The notes below the pieces were generated by a model, which worked only from the letters and a program-made list of their open reading frames with translations, was not told where the DNA came from and searched no databases. Below, piece by piece: positions 1-6,830 of a DNA stretch of 22,614 bases. The DNA is taken from the NCBI GenBank assembly GCA_034101475.1, contig JAXEJQ010000151.1, forward strand, positions 1-22,614, in the 5' to 3' direction. The position numbers were made by a program, and so were the translations under genes. Numbering within the stretch: the stretch's first letter is position 1; each line of letters starts with the position of its first letter. The stretch is from Limivivens sp034101475 (GTDB lineage Bacteria; Bacillota; Clostridia; Lachnospirales; Lachnospiraceae).

Positions 1-1
1 C

Positions 2-352
2 ACACCGCCTGCCCATATTGAAGATCTGGCGAAATATGCCGAACCCATTGTTTCCATCGGAAATCAGTGCGGAGAAGGCTGGTTTCTCACCGGAGAAATG
101 CTGGAGCTGATTCATTCCGGCACTAACAATATCGTATGCACCCAGCCCTTCGGCTGTCTGCCGAACCATGTGGTTGGAAAAGGCGTCATCAAAGAACTGC
201 GCCACCGGTATCCGCTGTCCAATATCGTTGCTATTGACTACGATCCCGGTGCCAGCGAAGTAAACCAGTTAAACCGGATCAAACTGATGCTTTCCACAGC
301 CCAGAAAAACCTGGCCAGGGAGCAGGAAGAGGCATCCCGAAAGGACGCCTGA
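2..352 (+). CDS. C-terminal end of acyl-CoA dehydratase activase-like protein (partial)
   Basis: The reading frame is open at the left edge, so only the last 116 residues are seen. They contain GNQCGEGWFLTGEM, then CTQPFGCLPNHVVGKG and AIDYDPGASEVNQLNR. These match my knowledge of the C-terminal part of the large (about 1,400 residue) Firmicutes proteins that join a BadF/HgdC-type ATPase activase to a 2-hydroxyglutaryl-CoA dehydratase-like (DUF2229/HgdB-like) region. The family is thought to use Fe-S clusters, and the cysteines in the two quoted motifs are probable ligands. The substrate cannot be told from this piece. It is the only plus-strand gene in the window and converges on the OmpA-like gene, with a shared terminator between them. 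The tail after the last conserved block is charged and unremarkable. Confidence 0.8.
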   Translation, partial: TPPAHIEDLAKYAEPIVSIGNQCGEGWFLTGEMLELIHSGTNNIVCTQPFGCLPNHVVGKGVIKELRHRYPLSNIVAIDYDPGASEVNQLNRIKLMLSTAQKNLAREQEEASRKDA

Positions 353-397
353 GAATTCCGGCAGATTGTGTGAAAGCTTTCTGCCGATCGCTAAAAA

Positions 398-440
398 CCC
401 CCGATTCGTACTCCGGGCACGAATCGGGGGTTTTCTGTTT
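398..440. terminator. Bidirectional intrinsic terminator
   Basis: A perfect 12-bp stem (CCCCCGATTCGT / ACGAATCGGGGG, 398-409 and 419-430) has a 9-base loop. It is followed by TTTT plus further T-rich sequence on the plus strand and preceded by AAAAA, which gives a U tract on the minus strand. It lies between two convergent genes and can end both the activase transcript and the minus-strand hisH-to-zorB-like transcript. Confidence 0.92.
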
Positions 441-466
441 TCGTTTTTCTGGGCTTCGCCGGCGGT

Positions 467-1498
467 CTACGACTCCGCGTCGGCTTCCGTCTCCGAGACA
501 CTCATAATTTTGGTCAGCTCGTCGATCATTTCCTCATCCTTCAGCCGGAATTTTACCTCCACACGTCTGGACGCATCCATATCCACTTCTCCGTTTTCAT
601 CCAGAATCGGGTTGCTCATGGAATGGCCGTTCACCGTCAGACGATCCTGCAGAAGGGCCTTCTGGTTGCTGTCCAGGAAATTATCCTGCAGGGCAAGCAG
701 ATACTGGGCAACTGCCAGGGAACGCTTCTGGGACAGCTCCAGATTGTAGCTGTAATCACCGGAGGTGTCCGTATAGCCGTCAATGATAATCTCCGCCAGG
801 TAATCCACATATTCATCCTGCAGAAGCACCTGACAATAAATCGGCAGCACTTCCTTCAGTACTCTGCGGCCTTCCTTGGTCAGCTCTGATTCATTGTAGT
901 CAAACATGACGCTGGAATCCAGAGCCATGGCTCCAGACTGGGAATCAATATCCACATTCACGTTGTTATTCTGGAATTCCACCCGAAGAGCTTCGATCAC
1001 ATCGGCCTTTACACCGATAATATTGTCAATCTTCGCCTGCTGATCCGCCAGCTGGGCCGTCTTTTCATCCAGGTCAGACTGCTGCTGATCCAGAAGACTG
1101 CTCTGGCTGCTCAGCTTCGCTTCCTGTTCGTCCAGCTGGGCCTCCTGGGCCGTAAGCTGAGACTGCTGTTCATCCAGCTGGGCCTTTTGCTGGGCCAGCT
1201 GGGTTTCCAGGGCAGCCAGCTGGGCTTCCTTCTCTGCCAGCAGCTCATCCTGCGTCTTCAGCCGGTCGGCCTGTTCATCAACGGTATTCTGCTTGTCCTC
1301 GATCTCCAGGTTAAACTGCTGCTGCATGGCAATCCTCTCGTCCCGCTCCTTGATGCTGTCATCATAACTTTTCTGTGCCTGAAACAGCGTCACACACATA
1401 ATCAGCACAAACAGCAGAAGCAGGCCTGCCATCATATCCGAGTAGGAGCGCCATACATTGAATCCACTTTCTTCCTTGTGTTTTCGATGTTTTCGCAT
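467..1498 (-). CDS. ZorB/MotB-like protein with OmpA peptidoglycan-binding domain
   Basis: 343 residues. A short basic N-terminus is followed by one membrane helix (about 21-40) that begins with Asp21 in SYSDMMAGLLLLF. This is the position of the ion-binding aspartate in MotB/ZorB-type stators. Next comes a long coiled coil (about 45-163) with about ten uninterrupted heptads between 92 and 161, rich in Q, A and L (AQLDEQQ, SQLTAQE, AQLDEQE). The C-terminus (about 190-320) is an OmpA-like domain with GYTDTSGDYSYNLELSQKRS and DASRRVEV. It should bind peptidoglycan outside the membrane and form the stator plug partner of the upstream MotA/ExbB-like protein, 17 nt away. The ATG has AGGAG six bases upstream. 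Flagellar MotB is unlikely, because no flagellar gene is nearby and the long heptad linker is unusual. Whether it acts in Zorya-type defence is not shown. Confidence 0.85.
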   Translation of the reverse strand: MRKHRKHKEESGFNVWRSYSDMMAGLLLLFVLIMCVTLFQAQKSYDDSIKERDERIAMQQQFNLEIEDKQNTVDEQADRLKTQDELLAEKEAQLAALETQLAQQKAQLDEQQSQLTAQEAQLDEQEAKLSSQSSLLDQQQSDLDEKTAQLADQQAKIDNIIGVKADVIEALRVEFQNNNVNVDIDSQSGAMALDSSVMFDYNESELTKEGRRVLKEVLPIYCQVLLQDEYVDYLAEIIIDGYTDTSGDYSYNLELSQKRSLAVAQYLLALQDNFLDSNQKALLQDRLTVNGHSMSNPILDENGEVDMDASRRVEVKFRLKDEEMIDELTKIMSVSETEADAES

Positions 1499-1515
1499 AT
1501 TCTTCTCCTGTCCGG

Positions 1516-3174
1516 TTATTTGCTTCCCTTAAAAATGCCAAACTTGTTCTTTGCCGCAGTCCGGTTCAGATCCCGCATGCAGTCCAGAAGCTCCTGCATC
1601 AGCTCCTGCTGCCGTTCGCCCTGCTCCTCCAGAAGATTCTGCAGGTTCTTCAGTTCCTGACTGGCATTGTTAAAGCTGCTGCCTCCCAGAGAACCCTTGT
1701 ACAGGTAGACGTTCTTGCTGTCGGAGTTCACAGCGATACCGGAAAGCAGGCTTCTGACGTGATCCATTGTCTCATAAACCATCTTCTGATAGCCCACAAA
1801 CTCTGCCATCTTCTCACTGTAGCTTTCCAGAAGCTTTTCATTGGCCTCATACAGCTTGTGGCTCTCCTCGCCTGCCGCTGCATAGCCTTCCAGTCCTGCC
1901 GCCGCCGCGTTGACGTATTTCTGCATCGTCTGATTGCAGGCCACCCAGAATTTCGCGGAAGACTGTTCCGCATCCTTCATATACTCTGCCAGATGACGGT
2001 AGCTTGCATCCTGGGACTGAAGAACTCTCTGGTTCTCCTCCATCACATGATTTGCGGAAGCAATGTATTCCTTCTGCATCTCTCCCAGCTCCCGTACCAT
2101 AGCCCGCATATTCTGCTCTTCCTGCGCAAAAACGGCATTCATCTGATCGCTCATGTTCTCGTAAAGCTGCCTGGTGTATTCTGTGGTCTGCTGCTGTGCC
2201 TCTGTCAGATCCCTCAGCGCCAGATTGAAATTGTCAAATTCCATGGCAAAGGAGGTCCGAAGCTGCTTCAGAAAGCTGTCCAGAAGCTGTTCCATCATCT
2301 CCTCCTGACCGTTGGCCATGGTATTCACCAGCATATCCAGAGACTGGTTCATCTTCCGGAAGGATGGGGTAATCACCTCTTCAAAGCTGGAAGCAAGCTG
2401 ACTGGAAAACTGCTTTGCCATCGTACGGATGGCCTCTGTCTGCTCCTTCTGGCAGGTGATGAGAATATCTCTGGACTCATCCTCCGCCGCCGGCATGATA
2501 TGTGTATGGAACTCCTCCAGAAAATCATCCAGCTTCCCCACAACGGAAGAATAGGACGTCTTCAGATTATACGAATATACCAGGGAAAGGGACAGACCGT
2601 AAATCGAGGTCAGGAATGCCACCTTAATCCCTTCCACCAGGGAAGATACGGAATTTGTCATCGCCGTATAATCCGCAGGCTCAAAATCCCGAAGGCCCAG
2701 TACCAGTCCCACAAAGGTACCCAGAATACCAAGGCTGGTCAGAATGTCCGGAATCATCTCCAGCATCCGTTTATGTACAATACTGTCTACCTCGTCTTCA
2801 TTGATATAATCCTCAATATCCCCGATGCCGCCCTGGCTGGCTGCCACATATTTCGTAAAGCTCTTCCACTTTTGATCCAGAGTCACCTCATTAAACAGCT
2901 TTTCAAGCTTCAGCACGGAGCCTTCCCGCTTTTCCTTCTCTGCGCCGAAATTCTGGCTGATCCGCTCCCCAGCCCGCTTAAAACTGTTTTCCAGCTTCGT
3001 CATCTTCACAAAGCCGCCTACAATCCCCGCCAGGCAGATCAGAAGCATGATCCCCAGAAAAGCAAAGTTGTAAATCATCATCGGCGAACCGCCCTGGCCC
3101 ACATACAGGGTCATGAGAATCCCCGCTCCCAGGACGCCGCCGAACAGCACCCAGCCAAATACTTTTCTCCCCAT
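1516..3174 (-). CDS. ZorA-like MotA/TolQ/ExbB proton-channel protein with long coiled-coil tail
   Basis: 552 residues. Four membrane helices are visible: 4-26, 33-56, 139-161 and 180-203. The third and fourth carry the MotA/ExbB signature (LTSLGILGTFVGLVLGL and VAFLTSIYGLSLSL), with Thr and Ser residues where the ion path lies in this family. Everything after residue 205 is predicted cytoplasmic and helical, a tail of about 340 residues rich in E, Q and M. Plain MotA, TolQ and ExbB lack such a tail; ZorA and some related motor proteins have one. The start is ATG with AAGGAGG seven bases upstream. With the OmpA-like protein downstream it should make a 5:2-type ion-driven motor in the membrane (family knowledge). 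The tail presumably transmits rotation or force to a cytoplasmic partner, but no such partner gene can be identified beside it. Confidence 0.85.
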   Translation of the reverse strand: MGRKVFGWVLFGGVLGAGILMTLYVGQGGSPMMIYNFAFLGIMLLICLAGIVGGFVKMTKLENSFKRAGERISQNFGAEKEKREGSVLKLEKLFNEVTLDQKWKSFTKYVAASQGGIGDIEDYINEDEVDSIVHKRMLEMIPDILTSLGILGTFVGLVLGLRDFEPADYTAMTNSVSSLVEGIKVAFLTSIYGLSLSLVYSYNLKTSYSSVVGKLDDFLEEFHTHIMPAAEDESRDILITCQKEQTEAIRTMAKQFSSQLASSFEEVITPSFRKMNQSLDMLVNTMANGQEEMMEQLLDSFLKQLRTSFAMEFDNFNLALRDLTEAQQQTTEYTRQLYENMSDQMNAVFAQEEQNMRAMVRELGEMQKEYIASANHVMEENQRVLQSQDASYRHLAEYMKDAEQSSAKFWVACNQTMQKYVNAAAAGLEGYAAAGEESHKLYEANEKLLESYSEKMAEFVGYQKMVYETMDHVRSLLSGIAVNSDSKNVYLYKGSLGGSSFNNASQELKNLQNLLEEQGERQQELMQELLDCMRDLNRTAAKNKFGIFKGSK

Positions 3175-3234
3175 TTTGTATCCTCCTTGTTTTCCGGTGC
3201 AAACACCCTTCCGGTGCCAGACACTCTATCTCTT

Positions 3235-3245
3235 ATTTTATCATA
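3235..3245 (-). promoter_or_regulatory. Possible -10 region for the zorA-like gene
   Basis: The minus strand reads TATGATAAAAT, which contains two overlapping -10-like hexamers. No convincing -35 box lies 16-18 bases upstream. There is also no hairpin terminator between ung and this point, so co-transcription with ung is equally possible. Between this site and the ribosome site a 9-base direct repeat (TTCCGGTGC on the plus strand, 3192-3200 and 3209-3217) occurs with a 17-base period. Confidence 0.3.
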
Positions 3246-3287
3246 CTTTCTGTGTTTCGTGAGACCGGATTTATTAAATTTTTCTTA

Positions 3288-3962
3288 TCATCGATTCTCA
3301 ATCTGCCAGTCAATGGGATCATATCCGTTCTGTTTCAGGAAACGGTTGGTCTGACTGAAATGCCGGCAGCCGAAAAATCCCCGGTATGCCGACAGCGGGC
3401 TGGGATGCGGTGCCTCCAGAATCAGATGTTTCGGGTTGTTCAGCATGGCCTTTTTCATCTGCGCCGGCCTCCCCCAGAGCAGAAAAACAATGGGACGGTC
3501 CTGTTCATTCAGGATCCGGATAGCCGCATCCGTGAATTCCTCCCAGCCGATCCCTCTGTGGGAATTCGCCTGATGAGCCCGGACCGTAAGCACCGTATTC
3601 AGAAGCAGGACTCCCTGATCGGCCCACTTTGTGAGATAGCCGTTATTCGGGATATAGCATCCACAGTCATCGTGGAGTTCCTGATAAATATTCATCAAAG
3701 AGGGCGGGATCTCCACATCCGGCTTTACGGAAAAGCAGAGTCCATGAGCCTGCCCCTCCCCATGATAGGGATCCTGTCCCAGGATCACCGCCTTCACCTT
3801 CGCCAGCGGCGTCAGGGCAAAGGCATTAAAAATATCATCCGCAGGCGGAAAAACCAGCCGGGTGTTGTACTCCTGGAGAACGGTTTTATACAACTTCGCA
3901 TAATAAGGCTTTTTAAATTCCGGCTTCAGCGGCTCCAGCCAGTCATTGCTGATGGGCGGCAT
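3288..3962 (-). CDS. ung: Uracil-DNA glycosylase, family 1
   Basis: 224 residues, the normal length for the family. It removes uracil from DNA as the first step of base excision repair. The water-activating loop GQDPYHGEGQAHG is at 62-74 (Asp64) and the leucine loop HPSPLSAYRGFFG is at 186-198 (His186). ATG at 3962 is preferred because GAGG lies seven bases upstream. A GTG two codons earlier would sit on top of the ribosome site. The gene follows hisF by 15 bases and precedes the zorA-like gene by 113 bases without a terminator. It looks like an ordinary housekeeping copy with all catalytic residues intact. Confidence 0.96.
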   Translation of the reverse strand: MPPISNDWLEPLKPEFKKPYYAKLYKTVLQEYNTRLVFPPADDIFNAFALTPLAKVKAVILGQDPYHGEGQAHGLCFSVKPDVEIPPSLMNIYQELHDDCGCYIPNNGYLTKWADQGVLLLNTVLTVRAHQANSHRGIGWEEFTDAAIRILNEQDRPIVFLLWGRPAQMKKAMLNNPKHLILEAPHPSPLSAYRGFFGCRHFSQTNRFLKQNGYDPIDWQIENR

Positions 3963-3977
3963 AAACACACCTCTTTT

Positions 3978-4736
3978 CTACAGGCGGACGGGAACGCCCC
4001 GTCCTGCCAGATAATGCTTCAGTTCTCTGATTTCCAGTTCTTTATAGTGAAACAGGGATGCAGCAAGGGCAGCATCCGCTTTTCCTTCTGTCAGCGCATC
4101 ATAAAAATGCTCTCTGGTTCCGGCACCACCCGAAGCAATCACCGGAATCTTTACCGTTTCTGCGATGGCTCTGGTGAGCTCCAGATCGTATCCGGCTTTC
4201 GTCCCGTCACAGTCCATACTGGTCAGCAGAATCTCCCCTGCTCCCAGGGCCTCCACCCGGGCAGCCCATTCCACCGCATCGATCCCCACATCGATCCGTC
4301 CGCCGTTTTTGTAGATATTCCAGCCGCCGTCCGGCCTTTTCTTTGCGTCAATGGCAACCACCACACACTGGCTCCCGAATTTATCGGCAGCCCGGCTGAT
4401 CAGCTCCGGATCATTGATAGCTGCGGAATTGACGGAAATCTTATCCGCGCCCTCCCTGAGAAGAGCCTTGAAATCCTCCACACTTCGGATTCCTCCGCCG
4501 ACGGTAAAAGGGATAAATACCTTTTCCGCCACCTTGCGAACCATATCCACCACGGTGGCCCTGGCATCAGAAGAAGCCGTAATATCCAGGAAAACCACTT
4601 CATCCGCTCCGGCCTGATCATAGGCCGCCGCAATCTCCACCGGGTCCCCTGCATCCTGCAGATTTACAAAATTTACGCCCTTTACCACCCGTCCATTTTT
4701 CACATCCAGACAGGGAATGATCCGTTTTGTAAACAT
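3978..4736 (-). CDS. hisF: Imidazole glycerol phosphate synthase, cyclase subunit HisF
   Basis: 252 residues, full length. It forms a (beta/alpha)8 barrel that takes ammonia from HisH and converts PRFAR to imidazole glycerol phosphate and AICAR, linking histidine and purine synthesis. The catalytic aspartates are visible as Asp11 in PCLDVKNGRVVKG and Asp130 in VVAIDAKK. The phosphate-binding segments FTVGGGIRS (78-85) and IASGGAG (200-206) are intact. Its ATG directly follows the hisH TAA stop (TAAATG), and the ribosome site GAGGAGG lies inside the end of hisH. The two proteins should therefore be made in equal amounts. No other his gene is in the window, so the rest of the pathway must lie elsewhere. 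Confidence 0.97.
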   Translation of the reverse strand: MFTKRIIPCLDVKNGRVVKGVNFVNLQDAGDPVEIAAAYDQAGADEVVFLDITASSDARATVVDMVRKVAEKVFIPFTVGGGIRSVEDFKALLREGADKISVNSAAINDPELISRAADKFGSQCVVVAIDAKKRPDGGWNIYKNGGRIDVGIDAVEWAARVEALGAGEILLTSMDCDGTKAGYDLELTRAIAETVKIPVIASGGAGTREHFYDALTEGKADAALAASLFHYKELEIRELKHYLAGRGVPVRL

Positions 4737-5357
4737 TTATGCCTCCTCCTTTGTCAGCTCCGCAAAATTTTTCAGAATTCTCAGCCCCACATCGCTGCTT
4801 TTCTCCGGATGGAACTGACAGGCAAATACATTCCCCTTTTCCACGGAAGCATGAATGGCAGTACTGTACCAGGCAGACGCTTTGACGATCTCTTCCTCAG
4901 CCGCCTTCAGATAATAGGAATGCACAAAATAAACGTACGGTTCTGCCGGCAGCCCCTGAAAAAGCCTTCCATTCCCGGTAAGCTTCAGGGAATTCCACCC
5001 CATATGAGGAATTTTCAGGCCCGGCGCATCCGGAATCCGCAGGATTTTCCCTTTTAAAATTCCCAGTCCCGGTACGCCGGGTGACTCCTCACTCTCCTCG
5101 AATAAAAGCTGCAGTCCCAGACAAATCCCCAAAAACGGTGTTCCCCTGTCAGTCACTTCGCGGATCACATCCACCAGACCAAAGCTTTCCAGATTTTTCA
5201 TAGCGTCTCCAAAGGCACCCACCCCAGGCAGGATCACCTTGTCCGCCTGCAGCAGCGTCTCCCGGTCCCTGGTCACCACAGGAGATTCCCCCAGCCGCAT
5301 CAGAGCCTTTTCCACACTTTTCAGATTTCCGGCATCATAATCAATTATTGCTATCAT
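4737..5357 (-). CDS. hisH: Imidazole glycerol phosphate synthase, glutamine amidotransferase subunit HisH
   Basis: 206 residues from the ATG at 5357. It hydrolyses glutamine and channels ammonia into HisF. The class I amidotransferase triad is visible: Cys79 in FLGICLGLQLL, and His183 and Glu185 in FACQFHPEKSS. The oxyanion-strand motif PGVGAFGDAM is at 44-53. The frame extends upstream to an ATG at 5414, but that start has no ribosome site and lies only about five bases from the predicted transcription start. The inner ATG has GGAGG about nine bases upstream and gives the family-typical N-terminus MIAIIDYDAGN. It is the first gene after a clear promoter and probably heads a hisH-hisF-ung unit that may extend into the zorAB-like genes. 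Confidence 0.96.
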   Translation of the reverse strand: MIAIIDYDAGNLKSVEKALMRLGESPVVTRDRETLLQADKVILPGVGAFGDAMKNLESFGLVDVIREVTDRGTPFLGICLGLQLLFEESEESPGVPGLGILKGKILRIPDAPGLKIPHMGWNSLKLTGNGRLFQGLPAEPYVYFVHSYYLKAAEEEIVKASAWYSTAIHASVEKGNVFACQFHPEKSSDVGLRILKNFAELTKEEA

Positions 5358-5380
5358 CGTTTTTGTCCTCCGGATAAAAT

Positions 5381-5428
5381 GATAAAAGGACTTTACAACG
5401 TTACCACGTCGCAAACGTCCTCTTTATC
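5381..5428 (-). promoter_or_regulatory. Imperfect inverted repeat in hisH leader
   Basis: Arms GATAAAAGGAC (5381-5391) and GTCCTCTTTATC (5417-5428) pair with a one-base bulge. ACGT-containing sequence lies between them. The repeat spans the region just after the -10 box to shortly before the ribosome site. It could be an operator or a leader hairpin; no known riboswitch was recognised. Confidence 0.35.
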
Positions 5429-5454
5429 ATAACATATTCGTTTCAAATATACAA
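5426..5454 (-). promoter_or_regulatory. Predicted sigma-A promoter of hisH operon
   Basis: On the minus strand a -35 box TTGTAT (5449-5454) and a -10 box TATGAT (5426-5431) are separated by exactly 17 bases. Transcription should begin near 5419, giving a leader of about 60 nt. Confidence 0.65.
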
Positions 5455-5487
5455 CTTGCTTTGCATCCCTAAAAACATGGAAGCTGC

Positions 5488-5510
5488 TCTGTCGGAACAA
5501 TTCCGTCAGA
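5488..5510 (-). terminator. Weak hairpin at end of phosphoribosyltransferase-like gene
   Basis: Ten-base arms (5488-5497 and 5501-5510) pair with one mismatch around a 3-base loop, and the hairpin overlaps the stop codon. The nearest U-run (five U) is about a dozen bases further on, so termination here would be inefficient at best. Confidence 0.25.
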
Positions 5511-6147
5511 TCTTTGAATATCCATAGCTGTTTACAATGGCATCCACCTTGATCCTGGCTTTGCACTGGGGACATTTGGACACTTCATAGCTTTCGTAGT
5601 CCTCCAGATCCTTCGGCCCGAAAATGGAATTTACCTCCACATTCTCCTTGGAGGAAACCGCGCTGAAAATCGCTGAAATTCCTTCGATCTTCCCGCCGTA
5701 ATACTGAATGCACTCCAGAGCCCGCTTTACCGTCTGTCCGGTGGTGGCATTGGCCGTCAGCAGAATCACGTGCTTGCCCTGAATCATAAACTGCATATTA
5801 TCCCGGAAAATCAGCTGGCCGTCCGCTCTGGATTCCGGAGTCACCACATAGATGGTCTTGTGCATATTCAGGGACATGATACCCGCGTTTGTCAGTGACT
5901 GTGCCAGATAGGCACCGATGACCTCACAGCCGTCCATACAGACAATGGTATCCACATAGGTGGTGGTCTCATACTTCCGAGCCAGGATCTCCGCGGCAGC
6001 GGCGGCTTCCGCCTGTCTGGATTTCAGTGTCGTCATATCCACAAAATAGTTAATGTGAGAATGACTGGTGGCAAAATGACCTTTGATGACACGAAGCGCA
6101 ACGTTTCCATTTGTCTCGGAATAAATTTTTCTTGTTCTGCTCTCCAT
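5506..6147 (-). CDS. Orotate phosphoribosyltransferase-like (PRTase fold) protein
   Basis: 213 residues from ATG 6147, which has GGGAGG seven bases upstream. The protein resembles type I phosphoribosyltransferases of the PyrE kind: an N-terminal variable part, VDTIVCMDGCEVIGAYLA (65-82), and the loop VILLTANATTGQTVKRAL (127-144) at the position of the PRPP-binding motif. In active enzymes this loop usually reads like VDDVITTG. Here the acidic pair is replaced by T-A-N, so normal PRPP chemistry is doubtful. A CPQC pair (192-195) near the C-terminus adds a small possible metal-binding knuckle. No other pyrimidine gene is near, so a role in UMP synthesis is not supported. It could be a sensor, a regulator or an enzyme with a different substrate. 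Confidence 0.7.
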   Translation of the reverse strand: MESRTRKIYSETNGNVALRVIKGHFATSHSHINYFVDMTTLKSRQAEAAAAAEILARKYETTTYVDTIVCMDGCEVIGAYLAQSLTNAGIMSLNMHKTIYVVTPESRADGQLIFRDNMQFMIQGKHVILLTANATTGQTVKRALECIQYYGGKIEGISAIFSAVSSKENVEVNSIFGPKDLEDYESYEVSKCPQCKARIKVDAIVNSYGYSKI

Positions 6148-6195
6148 AGTAAATCCTCCCAAACCCCATGTTTTTCTGTTTCTTATAATCTGACG

Positions 6196-6243
6196 ATACC
6201 GGAAAAGAGATCCCGCATCTCCTGGCAGTCTTCCTGCCGGTAT
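6196..6243 (-). promoter_or_regulatory. Structured 5' leader (possible three-way junction) of PRTase-like gene
   Basis: Three stems fit together. The outer stem pairs 6196-6200 with 6239-6243, and two hairpins sit inside it (6207-6211 with 6217-6221, and 6224-6228 with 6234-6238), each with a 5-base loop. Six bases or fewer separate the stems. The element lies between the predicted promoter and the start codon. I do not recognise it as a known riboswitch class. Confidence 0.4.
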
Positions 6244-6246
6244 GTT

Positions 6247-6265
6247 TGATATGTCTATCATATCA
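6247..6265 (-). promoter_or_regulatory. Promoter -10 region with overlapping inverted-repeat operator
   Basis: The minus strand has an extended -10 element TGATATGAT (hexamer 6257-6262) with a poor -35. A 7-bp inverted repeat TGATATG-N5-CATATCA (6247-6265) exactly covers the -10 box. A repressor bound there would block the PRTase-like gene. Confidence 0.4.
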
Positions 6266-6299
6266 CAAGAAAACGCAATAAGGAAGGAAAAATTTAGAT

Positions 6300-6830
6300 T
6301 CATTCTGTTTTTTTCAGAAAATTTATCGGATTCTCATCTATCGTCTTGCTTCGCTCCGTCAGCTCCGGCGGAACCTGTGCCAGTTTGCTGTGAACCCGAA
6401 TCAGGGATGCCTTCTGGTTAAAATAGACGGTCTTCTCAAAAGGCCAGCGGACCACTCCCGGATACTGAAAGCCCACTCCCAGTTCCAGCACCGCAAGCCT
6501 CCGGTGAAGGGTATTCTGAACCCATTTCGTATAAATCTCCCACTGGGGAAGATACCAGGATTCATCATACTGATCATTGGTCACCACATTGCCCGTCCGG
6601 TCACTGCCGCAGGGCGCAACAATCTGTTCCTTTTTCAGCGGAGAATCCCAGATCCGGTCATCCGTATTCAGGGTTACCACGAAATAAGGCTTTTCTCCCA
6701 GAAGCTTCGCCAGCTCCCGGTAAAATTCCTCCAGCTCCTGCTGGCTGTGTTTTCCCTGGGAGCATTCGTCTCCGATCCCGACAAGGATCATTTCCGACTG
6801 CTCCAGCAGTTCCTGTATTTCTTTTGTCAT
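6300..6830 (-). CDS. Short SIR2-like protein
   Basis: 176 residues, well short of the usual bacterial sirtuin (about 240-280). Remnants of the NAD-binding signature can be followed: MILVGIGDE (14-22) for the GAGxS loop, VVTLNTDDRIW (51-61) for TQNID, and LELGVGFQYPGVVRWPFE (115-132) for the late nucleotide-binding strand and its proline turn. Where sirtuins have the catalytic histidine (HG), the protein reads VAPCGS (71-76), so that histidine is absent. No four-cysteine zinc site is present. Deacetylation is therefore unlikely; NAD or ADP-ribose binding remains possible. The ATG has AAAGGAG about ten bases upstream. This ribosome site is part of a duplicated module shared with the gap after the flavoprotein gene. 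Confidence 0.65.
   Translation of the reverse strand: MTKEIQELLEQSEMILVGIGDECSQGKHSQQELEEFYRELAKLLGEKPYFVVTLNTDDRIWDSPLKKEQIVAPCGSDRTGNVVTNDQYDESWYLPQWEIYTKWVQNTLHRRLAVLELGVGFQYPGVVRWPFEKTVYFNQKASLIRVHSKLAQVPPELTERSKTIDENPINFLKKTE

Noticed and set aside
467..3174. Flagellar stator MotA/MotB
   Set aside because: No flagellar genes nearby, and the long coiled-coil tail and heptad linker do not fit plain MotAB.
1759..3354. 531-codon plus-strand open frame opposite the zorA-like gene
   Set aside because: Low-complexity H/L/R/Q composition typical of an antisense shadow; the minus-strand frame has membrane helices and a ribosome site.
3288..3962. Uracil-DNA glycosylase as a Zorya effector
   Set aside because: It is an ordinary full-length family 1 enzyme with a close link to hisF, so shared direction alone does not support a defence role.
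3252..5057. 601-codon plus-strand open frame opposite ung, hisF and hisH
   Set aside because: It lies fully antisense to three genes with intact catalytic motifs and has no recognisable domain. It is a shadow of their codon usage.
5358..5414. Longer HisH start giving 19 extra residues
   Set aside because: No ribosome site, only about five bases after the predicted transcript start, and the family begins at the inner ATG.
5358..5431. T-box or histidine leader peptide attenuator before hisH
   Set aside because: The leader is only about 60 nt and holds no T-box sequence and no run of histidine codons.
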